Assembly: GCF_020921035.1 (NCBI RefSeq)
Contig: NC_063159.1
Span: 9,154,501-9,218,500 of the forward strand
Origin: Rhodamnia argentea
Taxonomy: Eukaryota; Streptophyta; Magnoliopsida; Myrtales; Myrtaceae
Direction: 5' to 3'
Length of the DNA: 64,000 nt
Shown one piece after another: positions 11,243-22,214 of the stretch (its first letter is position 1; every line of letters begins with the position of its first letter). The position numbers and the translations under genes were made by a program. A model generated the notes under the pieces. That model was not told the DNA's origin. It did not search any database and saw nothing but the letters and a program-made list of their open reading frames with translations.

Positions 11243-11690
11243 ATGGCGAATCCACCACCAGAAACTTCGAGTGTCATCGGCCACCACCGAGTGAAGTGAA
11301 ATCGAGCCGAGGCACTCTAGTTCCAGATTTAGAATCGGGTATCGATAGGCGGATGGACATGTCATACGGATTTTCACAGAGGTGGCGCTCATCTCTGTCC
11401 TCCTCGCAATTTTAGGCGCCGCGGCCCTGATTCATCTTGCCCTCGAGCATCGCGGTCCCATTCTCAAAATTTTCACGTTTTCATTTACCGGGGTGGTTTA
11501 TGTTAATCTATTCTTGCTGCTAGTTGGACGGAGGTGCGGCTATGGCAAAATGGTGCGCGTAGGGGGTGTGCTTAGCCCGCTGCGAACTCTTTCTGATGAT
11601 GATCTTCTTCTTTGCGATGAAGTGCTTTCAGGAACGGTGACCAAGAGGAAGATGGGTCGGTGTTTGCACAGATTTTCTCAGATGTTTTAA
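11243..11690 (+). pseudogene. Broken tandem copy of the 10.5-kb membrane-protein gene
   Basis: It starts MANPPPE like its neighbour but runs into a stop after 18 codons. The downstream pieces, in other frames, keep the same landmarks in the same order: PDLESGIDRR, a hydrophobic stretch with LEHRGPILKI against the neighbour's LKHPVVLPLEI, and LFLLLVGRRCGYGKMVR against LFLLLVGWACGHGTMVR. The leader 'tcatccatcaa' before the start is also shared. At least two frame changes make it non-functional. The duplication spacing is about 760 bp. Confidence 0.6.
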
Positions 11691-13278
11691 AGGGTCTTTG
11701 CTCTTTGCGCCGATGTTTCATAGAGTGATTTTGGTACTTCATTGTAGGGTTGGAAGTTAGCTGTATTTTTTCCGCACTTTGTTCGGTCTTTTGCACTCAA
11801 ATTCAGTTCACCAGGATTATCTCTTGATCTGTTCCGATTCTCACTGTAACTTCAAAAGACAACTTAAAAAATAAAAATAAAAAAGATAAAGAGGATAGCA
11901 TGAGGAGTTTATAAATTCATCGGGATTTTCTCTTGATCTATTTCTCACTCTAATTTCAATGGATATTTAAAGAAAGAAAATTCAAAGAGATAAAAGATGA
12001 TCACATGAGGGATTTATTGACTTCAGTATTTCTCGTCTAGACTTTGTGTAATTAACAAGAGTTTAGTATGACGTGTTGTAAATTCAAAAGGGAATTAACA
12101 AGAGTTTAGTATGACGTGTTGTAAATTCAAAAGGGAAAAGAAGGAGTTCATACCATCAGTAGAGTTTGTAAGACCACGACTGATCTTGTCAAATGAATAA
12201 GATTTATAGATAATTCAATAGAAAATAAAGATAAACATCGTTTTATGTAAAGTATATTGATAGATAATTTATTCAGCAAATTGAATATTAAGTTAGAAAG
12301 AGAAATAGATCTTATCAGATGAATAAGATTTATATTTTGAAGTATATGTCAAGATGGGAATGGATGCACAGTTAATCTAGTTAATTTAAAATATTTTAGT
12401 ACAATTTGGAGTTATAGCTTATGTTAGACTTTTTTGCTTACTGTTCATTAAAGATAGATACTGCACTAACACTAATTTACTTTAAAGAAGTTTAATATCA
12501 CAGCACCACTTGTTTATAAAAAAAATTAAAAAATTTAATATTGGCATTTCATTCAATTACTAATTTTAAATATATCTCAAGTCCTTTAAAAGCAAATCAA
12601 TAGAAAATAAAGATAAACATCGTTTTATGTAAAGTTCGCCCGATTGGAAATTGATTCAAAAAAAGATAAGGAGAGAAGCCCATAAACTTTTATATGTTAG
12701 TTTGTTGTTTGAACAATTTTTCAAGCAGTACAATTCCGACAATATTTAGCCAACGGATAAAAAGACATGATCTTCGGAATAAAGGACAAGCATTCTTTAG
12801 AAGTACACCTTAGACCATGAAAAGGGTGGTCCTACAGTTTTGTTTTCCATGTCCATAAAGTTTATAAAGCTCCAGCAAGCGAAATGCCTACTCGAGCAAT
12901 TCATTGGTATCCAAATTATTTACACTTCTCATTCTTAAATGTCAGAGCCCACACTGAAGAACACCCTAGTCGTGGAAAGGCCAATACAGAACAACCACAA
13001 CGATCGATTCTCGATCAAATTAAACTTACAGAAAATAAAAGAAAAACCATCAACACTCATTTACATCGATTTTTCGTCTCATATTCCCCTCACCTTACAT
13101 TAATCAGTCAATTTCTCTCCTTTTCCATGTCATTTCTTTGACTTGTACTAGTCTTTTTTCGTTCCAATTTTATGTTTTTTTGTTTTCTATTATTTGTCGA
13201 GGTCAGAGTAAGAGTGGAAAGACTACAACTACACCTTCAGTTGAAATGCAGTTCCCCCACATCAAGTACTCCGAAGAG
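11691..13278. other. AT-rich intergenic DNA with short direct repeats
   Basis: It contains an exact 43-bp tandem duplication at 12,050–12,092 and 12,093–12,135, and a perfect 39-bp direct repeat at 12,215–12,253 and 12,597–12,635. No protein gene is supported; the open frames at 12,884 and 13,172 show nothing recognisable. Confidence 0.5.
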
Positions 13279-13473
13279 TCAGATCCATAAGCAGCACACC
13301 CTCTCTTCAGGTAAAAGTAGACAACCAGCTATCCATGATTTTGCCAAGACAGTTTCACTTAAACCTGGAAGAAATACATCATAATAGAATGGAACAGAAT
13401 CAGCTTTAGGTGGTGACAGAAACTCTAAATTAGGAAAATCTCCTGATGGTTGACATATTAAGACAAATACAAA
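13279..13473 (-). other. Orphan open frame without a start codon
   Basis: An uninterrupted minus-strand frame of about 64 codons runs between two stops and has protein-like composition, with pieces such as PSGDFPNLEFLSPPKAD, YYDVFLPGLSET and a Cys-rich end. It begins without ATG. It lies about 660 bp downstream of the last coding exon of the RING-CH gene on the same strand. It may be an exon relic, part of that gene's 3' region, or chance. I do not recognise it. Confidence 0.25.
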
Positions 13474-14132
13474 CTATATATTTCAGACTTCATAACTATT
13501 TTTCGCCAATATATTTTACATGTATCATGATATTGAGTTAACACAACCCAACAAATTCCATGACTTTTTATATTCTTGAACTTTATTACAACATCAAAGA
13601 TTCAACCAAACCAATCTTCCTCACAAAACCAGCACCAGGGAAAAAAGAACTAAAAGTGGCAGTAAACTGAACTAATTTAGAAGAAAGGAAGTCATCGAGT
13701 CTTCATGTATGCATCTTCTTATTTAGACACAAAGAATCCTGTTTAGTAACCTGTCAAAATGTAAGGTTAATTGGGAATTCTCCCCAACCTTTAAGGTATA
13801 TAGCAAAGACCCCTGCCCTCTAAATCTTGACAAGTGCCCCCAACCATTAGGATAGGTAAAGACCTCCCACTACCATAGGTTGGGGAATATTTGCAAAGTT
13901 AAAAAGGATGGGGAAATTTGTAATTAACTGAAAAGTGTATCCTCTCTTTCCTTCTTTTGTTTACCCCAACGCATGAGTATCTTTGAGCAACCCATGATGT
14001 ATTATCAACACTCTTCGGATCAGTTGCAATGCAACATTATTTAATCCTGGTATACATAAAGTGGCATAAACAAACCACAGCTTTCGTTTATCATCAAGTC
14101 ATCTATAAGGCTCTCAGCTTCAATTTAATCGT

Positions 14133-17100
14133 TCAGTCAAGTGAGACAGAATGGTGTACCTGTCTCCTACGGCTTTGTATGTACCAAGATCTGGCCATTA
14201 TGTAGCATGGCAAGAGAAAACCAGCAAATTGAAGAACTGATACCTGAAACTGAATTTCCAATATTACAATTACTTTTCATGATGTAAAAACTAGTCAATA
14301 GAGATTATTATCACTGAAAAGTTCCATGCACTTAGCACATTCACATTCTTTCATTGATTTAAAAGCTAAAAGCCTACAACATGAACTAATGAGCTTGGCT
14401 GACCAGACTATGATCAAGATTAATAGATTAATATCAAGAAATAACATAATCAAATTGTCTCACTAAATTAAAACACACAATCATGCACTCTTTTGTAAGT
14501 GGCAACAACTTCAATAAAACAGAATCAATCTTGGATCGGAAACAGTAACTACAAATGTTGCCATAGCAAAACTTGCATTTGTTCCCAAAACGTTTCATTT
14601 TTCAATCCTATAAGTGCTATTCTAGACATCTCAACCTAATAGGGGCCTATAAGCGAAGGCAGGGTACACATCTATCATTTCAAAATCACAGGAAGTAGTT
14701 ACAGTCTATCATTTCAAAATCGCAGGAAGTAGTTACAGTCTGCCAACTGCTCAGTGCACCCACCTCCACAGCTTCACTCATGTAATGAGGCAAAAAAGGG
14801 AATGCAAAATAACTTATGTAAGGATATCGAAATATTCGAAGGTCTGAGATACATCTGCTGCTCCACACACCACGAAAATTTCCCCCAATCATGTACGCTA
14901 TTTGTTGAGAAAATGATTCTGGAGAAAAAGTATATTGTGCTGCTATATTACTGTTGCAGGCACACTCGAACATTCCAAAGCATTGTTGGTATCGGAGGCT
15001 TACATCGAAAAACATTGATGATTCTTGCACCATTCCAGTTTCTCGTGTAATCATGAGAGCTTGGCGTAGAAGTAGAATTATCAACAACTGCCAATTAATG
15101 ATCCACGTTTATTTACTGATAGAGGGCAATAATTGATAGAAGATTAGCAACACCAAATCCTTGTTCCGATCACTTACAATGAGAGCCACGGAACGGAGGC
15201 AGGCAATGCTACTACTACTTTCAACAGCATACTCTTCATAGTCAGATCGCAGAAATTGCCTTTCAGCAGCAGCTAGCGCTATAAGATGAGAATCACGAAG
15301 ATTGATATGTGGGCCCCATGCTCGCCTAATCGACAGAAGCACATGATATTTTAGGCTACAAATGCTCAGCAAGGACACAGAATGGTGAATCAAAGATGTG
15401 ACATGCATATCCAAAGTTAAACATTAAGACCTTAGCATGCAAAGATGCAACAAGCAAAGGCATAGCACCATCAGCTAAGATGAGCAAGATGCTATGAATC
15501 TATATCAAATTTGCAGCTGAAATTTCAGGTCTGTAATTCAGTGAAATGAAACAAGGTTGGACATAAGCATGGAGAAACTAGGCGAGTTTTGACTTGACAA
15601 CTTGGAACAAGAGAGATTAAAGCTGGAAACAGAAGTTGTGATCGATTCATAACCAGCAAGTCCGTGGTCATAGCATCCAAATATTCTGCAGGACAATAGG
15701 GTACAACCCTGGGATCTCACTTCAAGCTAAAGTACAGTGTGGTATTAAGAACGAAGAATTGATGTGTGAATCTGCCAGATCAGACAACCTAACAAGAGTA
15801 CAAGCAACAGTATCGATAGCATCTAGAAGAATATCTCCGCCGTACACTTGTAAATGATAGATCATTGGGAGACCGATTGATTTATTAATCTTTTTGGGGA
15901 AAATGCCTGCAATTATGTAAAATGACACACCATATTAGCATATGCAACTTCTTCCCTTCCTAATACGCCTTAACAAGAATAACATAGCTTGGAAGTAGGT
16001 GCTATTGGAAGTAGACTTTAAATAAAATAAAAAGTTTCAAATAAACAAGTTGAAGATAAAAGCTACTTGGTTCAGATAACGTGCATGTTTATAACTGAAT
16101 ACATTGAAAGACAGAAAGAGATTGAGTAAATGAGAATGCACAAAAGAAAGTGATATTCTTGTGGATTAATAGTGGCTGTCGATGCCTTAGTCATTTCCAA
16201 GTGTTACCCAAGGGGGCATCCACTAAGCTGATTGAGCTTTGGAGTAAGACCAACAATTGTCAGGTAACTATGAATATGTTTTCTTTACCCATTATATATA
16301 AAAAGAGAAATGAGACAATAATGAGGCCAGAGGAGACCAGAGGAATGACACGAGGAAAAAGGCCATTTTCTTGATCATCAATATCCATGCAAAATATCTC
16401 CCTCATATATAAAAAAAAAAAACCTAACAATGGAAGTAAATAAGAAGTTTTAACCAAAAGCTAAATAACAGTAAGTAAAATCCCTAAAACATCCAAAGGA
16501 GCATGACTTTCTCTAAGATGGTAGAAGATGTTAATTGTAGATTGTTAAAATAAAGCATATCTAGACATTGGTGGCCAACTAAAGTAAAAGTATGCTCCCT
16601 ACAGGGATTTTATGTTCTTCATGAAGCTTACAAGTTACCTGACATCAATGGCCACAAGATCGGGACTGATAGTGGCAGGTGGCGAAGAATAATTTGGAGA
16701 AAAAACCTATCACATAGAAAACCAGACCTTTTATATGTGAATTTGCATATTCATCATATATAGATTAAGAAGCTAAGATGCAGTCCCACCTGGTTGCAAA
16801 TCTCACAGTTGATGTCACCTTTTTTGTTGCACCACCTTTGAATGCACTTCCTGTGGGCAAACTACAAGAAAGATGAGAGCTGATATCATCAGACAATCCA
16901 AACACTCCAATGCTTAGAGCAAATCCTACTGATTTCAACTTAGGGATCAATTATAAACCAAAGCAAGACTTGGTCATAATCTCAACCAACTTAAGCACAG
17001 AAGTACATCTCCTTGATGAGAAGTCAGGAAGGAATAACAAAATTATGATCCCACTATTTGTGGGTATATGTAGTGAAAGAGGTAGCTGCCACCCCTCTTC

Positions 17101-18526
17101 TTCATGTATACATTAAAAATCTAATGCATCGTGCTATTAATTAAGGCATCTAAGTGACTAGTTTCACATTTTAAACCCAGAAATCACACGGCATGAATCT
17201 TTGAACAGTCATTACCATACATGGTCGTGTACCACAAAATACCTCTGTTTTACCATGTTCAAGTCATTCCTCTATGTTAAACTAACAGAATCTCCCTTTC
17301 CTGTCAATATTGCCGTGTCCATTTTCTTACTCGTGGTTTTGTTGGGTATTAGATGAGGAAGATAGTAATCTTGCTAACTAACCCATCCATGTGAGTCATG
17401 AACTAGATGGGGAGGCACTTGGGTACTACAAAAGAGTCGTGGTTAAATATTCCACCATTTACCAATGCTTGTTTAAATAGCTTCACATTGCATTCTGAGC
17501 ATTGGTCAAAATTATGGTGTGTGCATTCACGGTATAGCTGATGCATTTGTTTTAACTCGCTAGCCAGACATCCATACCAGTAATGAATCAATTGTTTGGC
17601 AAATAGAGAGATCGCCCCATGAGACCCTTCGTTCCCCAGATCCATCCCACGCCGGCTTGAATTCTCCATAATAAGTATCAGAAAGTCTCTTCCCACTCTC
17701 TTACTCATCCACTTAATTTGAAGTCTTCTGTTCATCGTGGAACAAGTTATTTGGTGTCATTGACATAATGATTTGTCAAACAAAGCCAGTAATCGTCATT
17801 GACATACTACTTATTTCCCATTTCATCTGTTATCGCCCCTCGCAGAAGAAATCAGAGTAAATATGCAACAGTATACCAAACCCCAACAAAGTCGTAAATG
17901 CAAAAAATTACTGCAACACAACCACTGAAATTAAAAGCCGTCACGCGGTTGAGACCAGCCCCGGAAAAAGAAAAATTGCAATTTCCACGAAGCTCCACCT
18001 CTACCAAAGGGGCAAAAAAAAAAAAAAGATTACTTGTTTCCCTTTACCTTCTTCAACTAAGAGTGGCCACACTGGAGTTTGAAAATCGAGACCCTTGATC
18101 ACAGAGAGAGAGAGAGAGAGGATTCATCTAAGTCACAGAATTCGCGAATGTCAACCCAGGAAAACATCTGCCTTTCAACAGCCAACTTGAACCGCAAAAA
18201 GGACAGAAGAAAACGAAACAAGCTCGAATAGAGACAGAGAGAGACCTTGAGAGTACCGCTACAGGCACAGGGAGACTCCATGGCCTGGACTTCGTCCTCC
18301 TCCTGGCATATCCTGCACTCCACCACCACTCTCTCCCTCGCCTTCTTCTTCGCCGCCGCCGCCGAGCACCCTTCCCCTCCGTCGACCACCACCACCACCA
18401 CACCCGCCATCGCTTGCATTTGCTTCTCTCTCTCCGGCGCTCTGCCCTCGCCGTCCACCGCCGAATCGGAGCGTGCCACCGCCGGCTTCGCGGTGGCCCC
18501 GTCCACGCGCACCATAATGTCGTCCA

Positions 18527-18530
<4 letters not shown>
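14133..18530 (-). CDS. RING-CH (RINGv) / DUF3675 membrane E3 ubiquitin ligase
   Basis: Six coding exons join in phase with consensus splice sites: 18,246–18,530, 16,790–16,861, 16,639–16,706, 15,178–15,325, 15,004–15,087 and 14,160–14,243, giving 247 residues. Residues 72–117 form a C4HC3 RING-CH finger: CRIC, CAC, HRKC and CEIC supply all eight ligands (C72, C75, C88, C90, H98, C101, C114, C117). The plant DUF3675 region follows, with FSPNYSSPP, AWGPHINLRD and ALAAAERQF. Two hydrophobic segments come next (LLIILLLRQAL and LQFAGFLLPCYIMA). Members recruit E2 enzymes and ubiquitinate membrane targets. The start at 18,530 (MVDD) is chosen because the upstream in-frame ATG only adds a GA-repeat-encoded Arg-Glu run. 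The 3' end is uncertain: read-through after RRRQ stops at 14,133, while a further exon would end elsewhere. Confidence 0.85.
14671..14738. repeat. 34-bp tandem duplication
   Basis: Two adjacent 34-bp copies differ by one base (…aaaatcacagg… against …aaaatcgcagg…). They lie in the intron between the last two identified exons of the RING-CH gene. Confidence 0.9.
17403..17735 (-). other. 110-codon open frame inside intron 1 of the RING-CH gene
   Basis: The frame lies on the same strand as the host gene, within its first intron. It has several Cys and His residues (CTHHNFDQCSECNVKLF) and no hydrophobic segments. I recognise no domain. It may be a remnant of an inserted sequence or a chance frame. 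Confidence 0.2.

Positions 18531-18561
<31 letters not shown>
18531..18561 (-). repeat. (GA)n microsatellite abutting the RING-CH start codon
   Basis: About 31 bp of CT on the plus strand (GA in the mRNA) directly precede the ATG. Another short GA run lies at 18,100–18,120 in intron 1. Length variation here would alter the 5' leader, and could move an upstream ATG in or out of frame. Confidence 0.85.
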
Positions 18562-18565
<4 letters not shown>

Positions 18566-18920
18566 GATGCCGAGTCAATGGCAGTTTCTCTCTCTACAGA
18601 GGACGAAGAAGAGGAGGAATAGTGGGGAGCGTGCGTTTTAAAAAAGCAGAGCACGAGCTTCTCTGGGGACGTAATTCTGGTTAAATTGGGACCCTCCTTG
18701 TTTTACTCTTCCGTGAATGGTCCAAATTGCCCCCACTGTTGGGCTTGAACTTCGTTCATGTCCGAGCAAAATATCTCCATGCCAGTAAATATTGTTCATT
18801 TTTAATTTCCTCTATTTTCATAACATGCAAAATCCATACTCTAAAAAATCAAATGTTTTTTCATTAAATATACTTAGCAGATACTCTGTCCCTTAATGAG
18901 ACATCTTATAACTATATGTT

Positions 18921-19310
18921 GGGTTAATACCGTAAAAAATCCTAAATTGATGCACATGTAAAAATATCCCGAACTAATTTTTTAACTATAAAAAATTTCA
19001 AACTTATACACCTGTAAAAAATTTACCTGTCGGTTTCTGTTAACGAATATTCCAATTTTAAGTTATTGCCCTCTATTTGTCACAGTTGTATTAATTTAAG
19101 TTTTTTCGTGGTATTAGCCCAATTTAATAGAAATTTATGGGGGGTAAGTTTGTCGCATGTGTACCAATTTAGAGTTTTTTATGGTCAAAAAATAATTTTC
19201 AGTAAATTTATCATAAATGTATCAGTTTAAAGTTTTTGTGGTTAAAAAATTAATTTTTAATAAATTTATTACAAATATGTCAAATTGAAGTTATTCGTGA
19301 TGTTAACCCT
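18921..19310. mobile_element. Non-autonomous element with inverted ends
   Basis: The left end reads GGGTTAATACC and the reverse complement of the right end reads AGGGTTAACATC. Inside are repeated units of the form 'aaaaact...taaattgatac...' in both orientations. A related fragment is at about 26,220–26,400. There is no coding capacity. Confidence 0.55.
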
Positions 19311-19621
19311 ATCATGTTCTAAAACCATTGCCCCGCCCTAATACATTTTATCCAATTGAATTTAAGGAACAGTCATCAAATGCATTACAGTTTCACGCTC
19401 GTGCGTCTAAGGTGCATGCAAGTGATGATCCTATGACATTTGAAACCGAAGATTGGTACTTGCTAATATTGTATCGTAATCATTTTCTCATAGTAATTGG
19501 TATAGCAAAATGATTAAATTACGATGAGAAAATATTAATTCTCTAAACCTCTTAAGCATATCAAATTATGGTGTCTTCTTTTGGTTTTTTTTTTTTTTTT
19601 TTCATATTTCCTATTTTTATT

Positions 19622-19992
19622 AGGAAAAATGACACAAATGTTCTCTCAACTTTAATTCAATATACAATATAATCTACGAACTTTTAATTTGTTCAATGTA
19701 GTCCATGAACTTTTAGTACATGTTCAATTTAGTCCATAGACTATATGAAAATGTTCAAAATTGTACATAATCTAAAATTTATGGAAATACAAATTTGAAC
19801 ATTTTCATATAGTTTATGGACTAAATTGAACATGTATCAAAAGTTCGGGGATAACACGGAACAAATTAAAAGTTTATGAACCATATTACACATTGAGCTA
19901 AAGCTCAAAGATCACATTGACCAAATTAAAAGTTTAGAGACCACATTACATATTGAGCCGAAATTCAAATGCCATTTATGTCATTATCCCTT
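19622..19992. mobile_element. Palindromic MITE, family A
   Basis: The left half carries 'gtccatgaacttttagtaca' and 'gactatatgaaaatgttcaa'. The right half holds their reverse complements around a centre near 19,785. It belongs to the same family as 1,808–2,091 and 28,600–28,985. Confidence 0.7.
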
Positions 19993-20391
19993 TTTTAATG
20001 TGTATAGAGAAAGAATGCATTTGGTCGTTCGGATAAAAGTCAGGATATGATATGTTTTATTCTATCCTGTATTTGATAGCCTTCCAAGACGGGGATAAAG
20101 TCGGGTATTAATGGGATATAACCTGAATTAAAAAATCATATGGAGGAGGTGGGATAGACATGGATAGAATTTCTCTTATCCAAAATATAAAAGCTATTTT
20201 TTTTCTAAAAACCCTAGGCTCTTCTCTTCTTTTTTTTTTCTTCCTTCACTTACACACATGACACGGTAGCTAAAGCAATGCGAATCGAAGCACCTCCTTT
20301 ACTGTAGCTCTTCGATTCACATTGAAGCTTTACAAAAAGAGCGAGAGAGTTAGAGCATCATATTTTTCTAATTCGCGAAGGTAAATAATCA

Positions 20392-20392
<1 letters not shown>

Positions 20393-20484
<92 letters not shown>
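20393..20484 (+). repeat. (TC)n microsatellite, about 92 bp
   Basis: An essentially pure CT/TC run of about 46 units, the longest simple repeat in the window. It lies inside the PIF/Harbinger-like element. Confidence 0.95.
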
Positions 20485-20485
<1 letters not shown>

Positions 20486-20821
20486 AAAGCCAAGTGTAGG
20501 GATTGAACAAGCATTGTTATTGGCATTAAGAACGATTTGAGTGCGGATTGCTTTTCAATATTTAGGCAATTGTGTTTGAAAATGTCTTACCGATTTCTGA
20601 GTGTTTGTCTATTTTTGCAATGGGGTGTCTTGGCAATTGCATTTCATTCGGAGGATAGTTGGCAAAAATATTGCAAGGTTTGTGTCACTTTTTTCTCATT
20701 TCTATTCTTCACTACTTCTTTTTTCTTTTTTAACAAAGCAATATATCTTCTTTGTAAATCTATCGAGGAGCTTCTTCTTTGAGAGAGAAGTCCTTCTCTC
20801 AATATGATCGACTAGCAACCA

Positions 20822-21162
20822 TATTTGGAAAAAGATCGTGCCAAGGGAAATCTTAGTGAAGACCCTTCAGAAGCTCACATAACAGTAGATCACGAAGAAG
20901 GCGAGAATCATGATAATGAGGCAACTAGGGGTGCAAGTCAAAACTTACCACTGCTATCATATTCTTCTAATGCTTCACAAAGAAAAAAAGGGCTAAAGCA
21001 AGTGATAAATGGGCTGCTGTGTTAGTTGAAATTGCAAGCACTTTTGGCTCTTTTTTGGAAAAAGCTAACGAGAGGATGGAGATGATTGCCAGCCGTATCG
21101 AACATGCTAAAGATGTGGATAATGATAAGAGAAAAATCAATGAGGAGCTTCTTCAATGTCTC
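20822..21162 (+). pseudogene. Myb/SANT-like ORF1 relic of the PIF/Harbinger element
   Basis: An acidic segment (VDHEEGENHDNEATRG) leads into a basic stretch (SQRKK). The frame changes at a run of seven A bases near 20,982–20,988, and the next frame reads KASDKWAAVLVEIASTFG and EKANERMEMIASRIEHAKD. This order of an acidic linker, a lysine-rich patch and a helical C-terminal region is what I know from plant Myb/SANT-like proteins tied to PIF/Harbinger elements. The Myb domain proper was not found upstream, so only the C-terminal part survives, with a frameshift. Confidence 0.5.
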
Positions 21163-21824
21163 TAGATACTATGGATAGAATAAAGTTACACAGAAAAATT
21201 GTGAAGGACCCTGAGAATATTTATCTTTTGTTATGATTTCAAGGAGACAATGGGCAGGCATTTGTGGAGCTATTGGTCCAAGAGATGATGGAAGAGAATG
21301 ATTGGTGATTTGGAATTATTTCTTTCCTAAGGCTGCCATTTGTTATGAAGTCTGGAGCTTGGTCTATAGTTTTTGTGGTATTCAATGAATTAGATAGAGT
21401 TGGAGCAATGAGTCTTTTTGCTACAAACAACATCAAACAATGTTCTTTTTGCTATTTATTGTAATCATATTTTTTTTAATGTGCTATTTCTTATGAAGTC
21501 TGGAGCTTTATTAATATGTCTTTTATTTGATATATAGTTTCTACCAAATAATAGATAGAATTGGATATAAGAATGTTCGCCTTTTAATCCGTGGTTCACC
21601 AAACAATGGATGGGATATGATGAAATCCATGAATTTCTTATCATATCCTATCTAGTTCTATCCTAACTAGAAATCTGGATGACTAAATGCAGCCTAAATG
21701 GATCAACTCGCATATTGTTGGCCTTACCTAATAATATAGTCACCTGTTTATGTGGAGTATAGGGAGGGAATAAGAAGCTTGAGACCCGACATAGTCTAGG
21801 ATGATTGCTGAGATTCTGACCTTT

Positions 21825-21879
21825 AAACTAGTGGTTCCACCTCTTATGACCAAAAAAAAAAAAACTAGTGGTTCCACCT
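21825..21879 (+). mobile_element. Minimal poly(A) retro-insertion with 18-bp target duplication
   Basis: An exact 18-bp duplication (AAACTAGTGGTTCCACCT at 21,825 and again at 21,862) brackets only 19 bp: CTTATGACC followed by ten A. That is the mark of target-primed reverse transcription of an extremely 5'-truncated transcript. A second case with the same GACC-poly(A) core is at 46,947–46,999. Confidence 0.7.
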
Positions 21880-22019
21880 TAATATAAAAACATTTAAGCC
21901 CACTATACCCAAGTGAAAGAAAAACTTAAAAAGAGAAAATGCCACCCTCCTCACATTAATTCCCGCAACAATTTCAAAATTTTCTTTGTTTTCGGCTTAT
22001 ATTTTCCCTAAAAAAACTA

Positions 22020-22214
22020 TTCAAAAAATCATAACTATATTACACTTTCGCCAATTTAGTCCTCAATCTTTTAATATTGTCAATTAATTTCATGTTTCCC
22101 CAATTGAGTCAATCCAGCCAATTTTATCTAGAAATCATTGACGTCGACCTTAGTATCCTACATGGTATAACCGACGCTGATGTGGACAATTTTCAATAAT
22201 ATTTTAATATTTTT
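22020..22214. repeat. Arm of a degenerate TIR element
   Basis: The phrases 'ccaatttagtcctcaatctt' and 'gacgtcgacctt' match the arms of the TIR family seen at 39,870–40,770 and 43,870–44,340. The tandem array that follows appears to be amplified from such an element's GC-rich centre. Confidence 0.4.

Larger units (their letters stand above)
20013..21694. mobile_element. PIF/Harbinger-like element, decayed
   Basis: The left end GAATGCATTTGGTCGTTCGGAT matches the reverse complement of the right end, GGCTGCATTTAGTCATCCAGAT. The right end is followed by TAA, the usual PIF/Harbinger target triplet. The interior carries a Myb/SANT-like ORF1 relic (20,822–21,162) but no recognisable DDE transposase. 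A long (TC)n tract lies in its left part. Matching subterminal blocks ('ggatatgatatg') occur at both ends. Confidence 0.6.

Noticed and set aside
12215-12635. A small LTR retrotransposon
   Set aside because: The 39-bp direct repeats do not begin TG or end CA, and there is no primer-binding site or polypurine tract.
14686-15087. 133-codon minus-strand reading through the RING-CH intron as the true C-terminus
   Set aside because: A good donor (GAT|GTAAGC) and a downstream exon encoding the conserved LQFAGFLLPCYIMA motif fit the family much better.
18247-18567. Plus-strand 106-codon frame
   Set aside because: It is the antisense of RING-CH exon 1 and its GA repeat.
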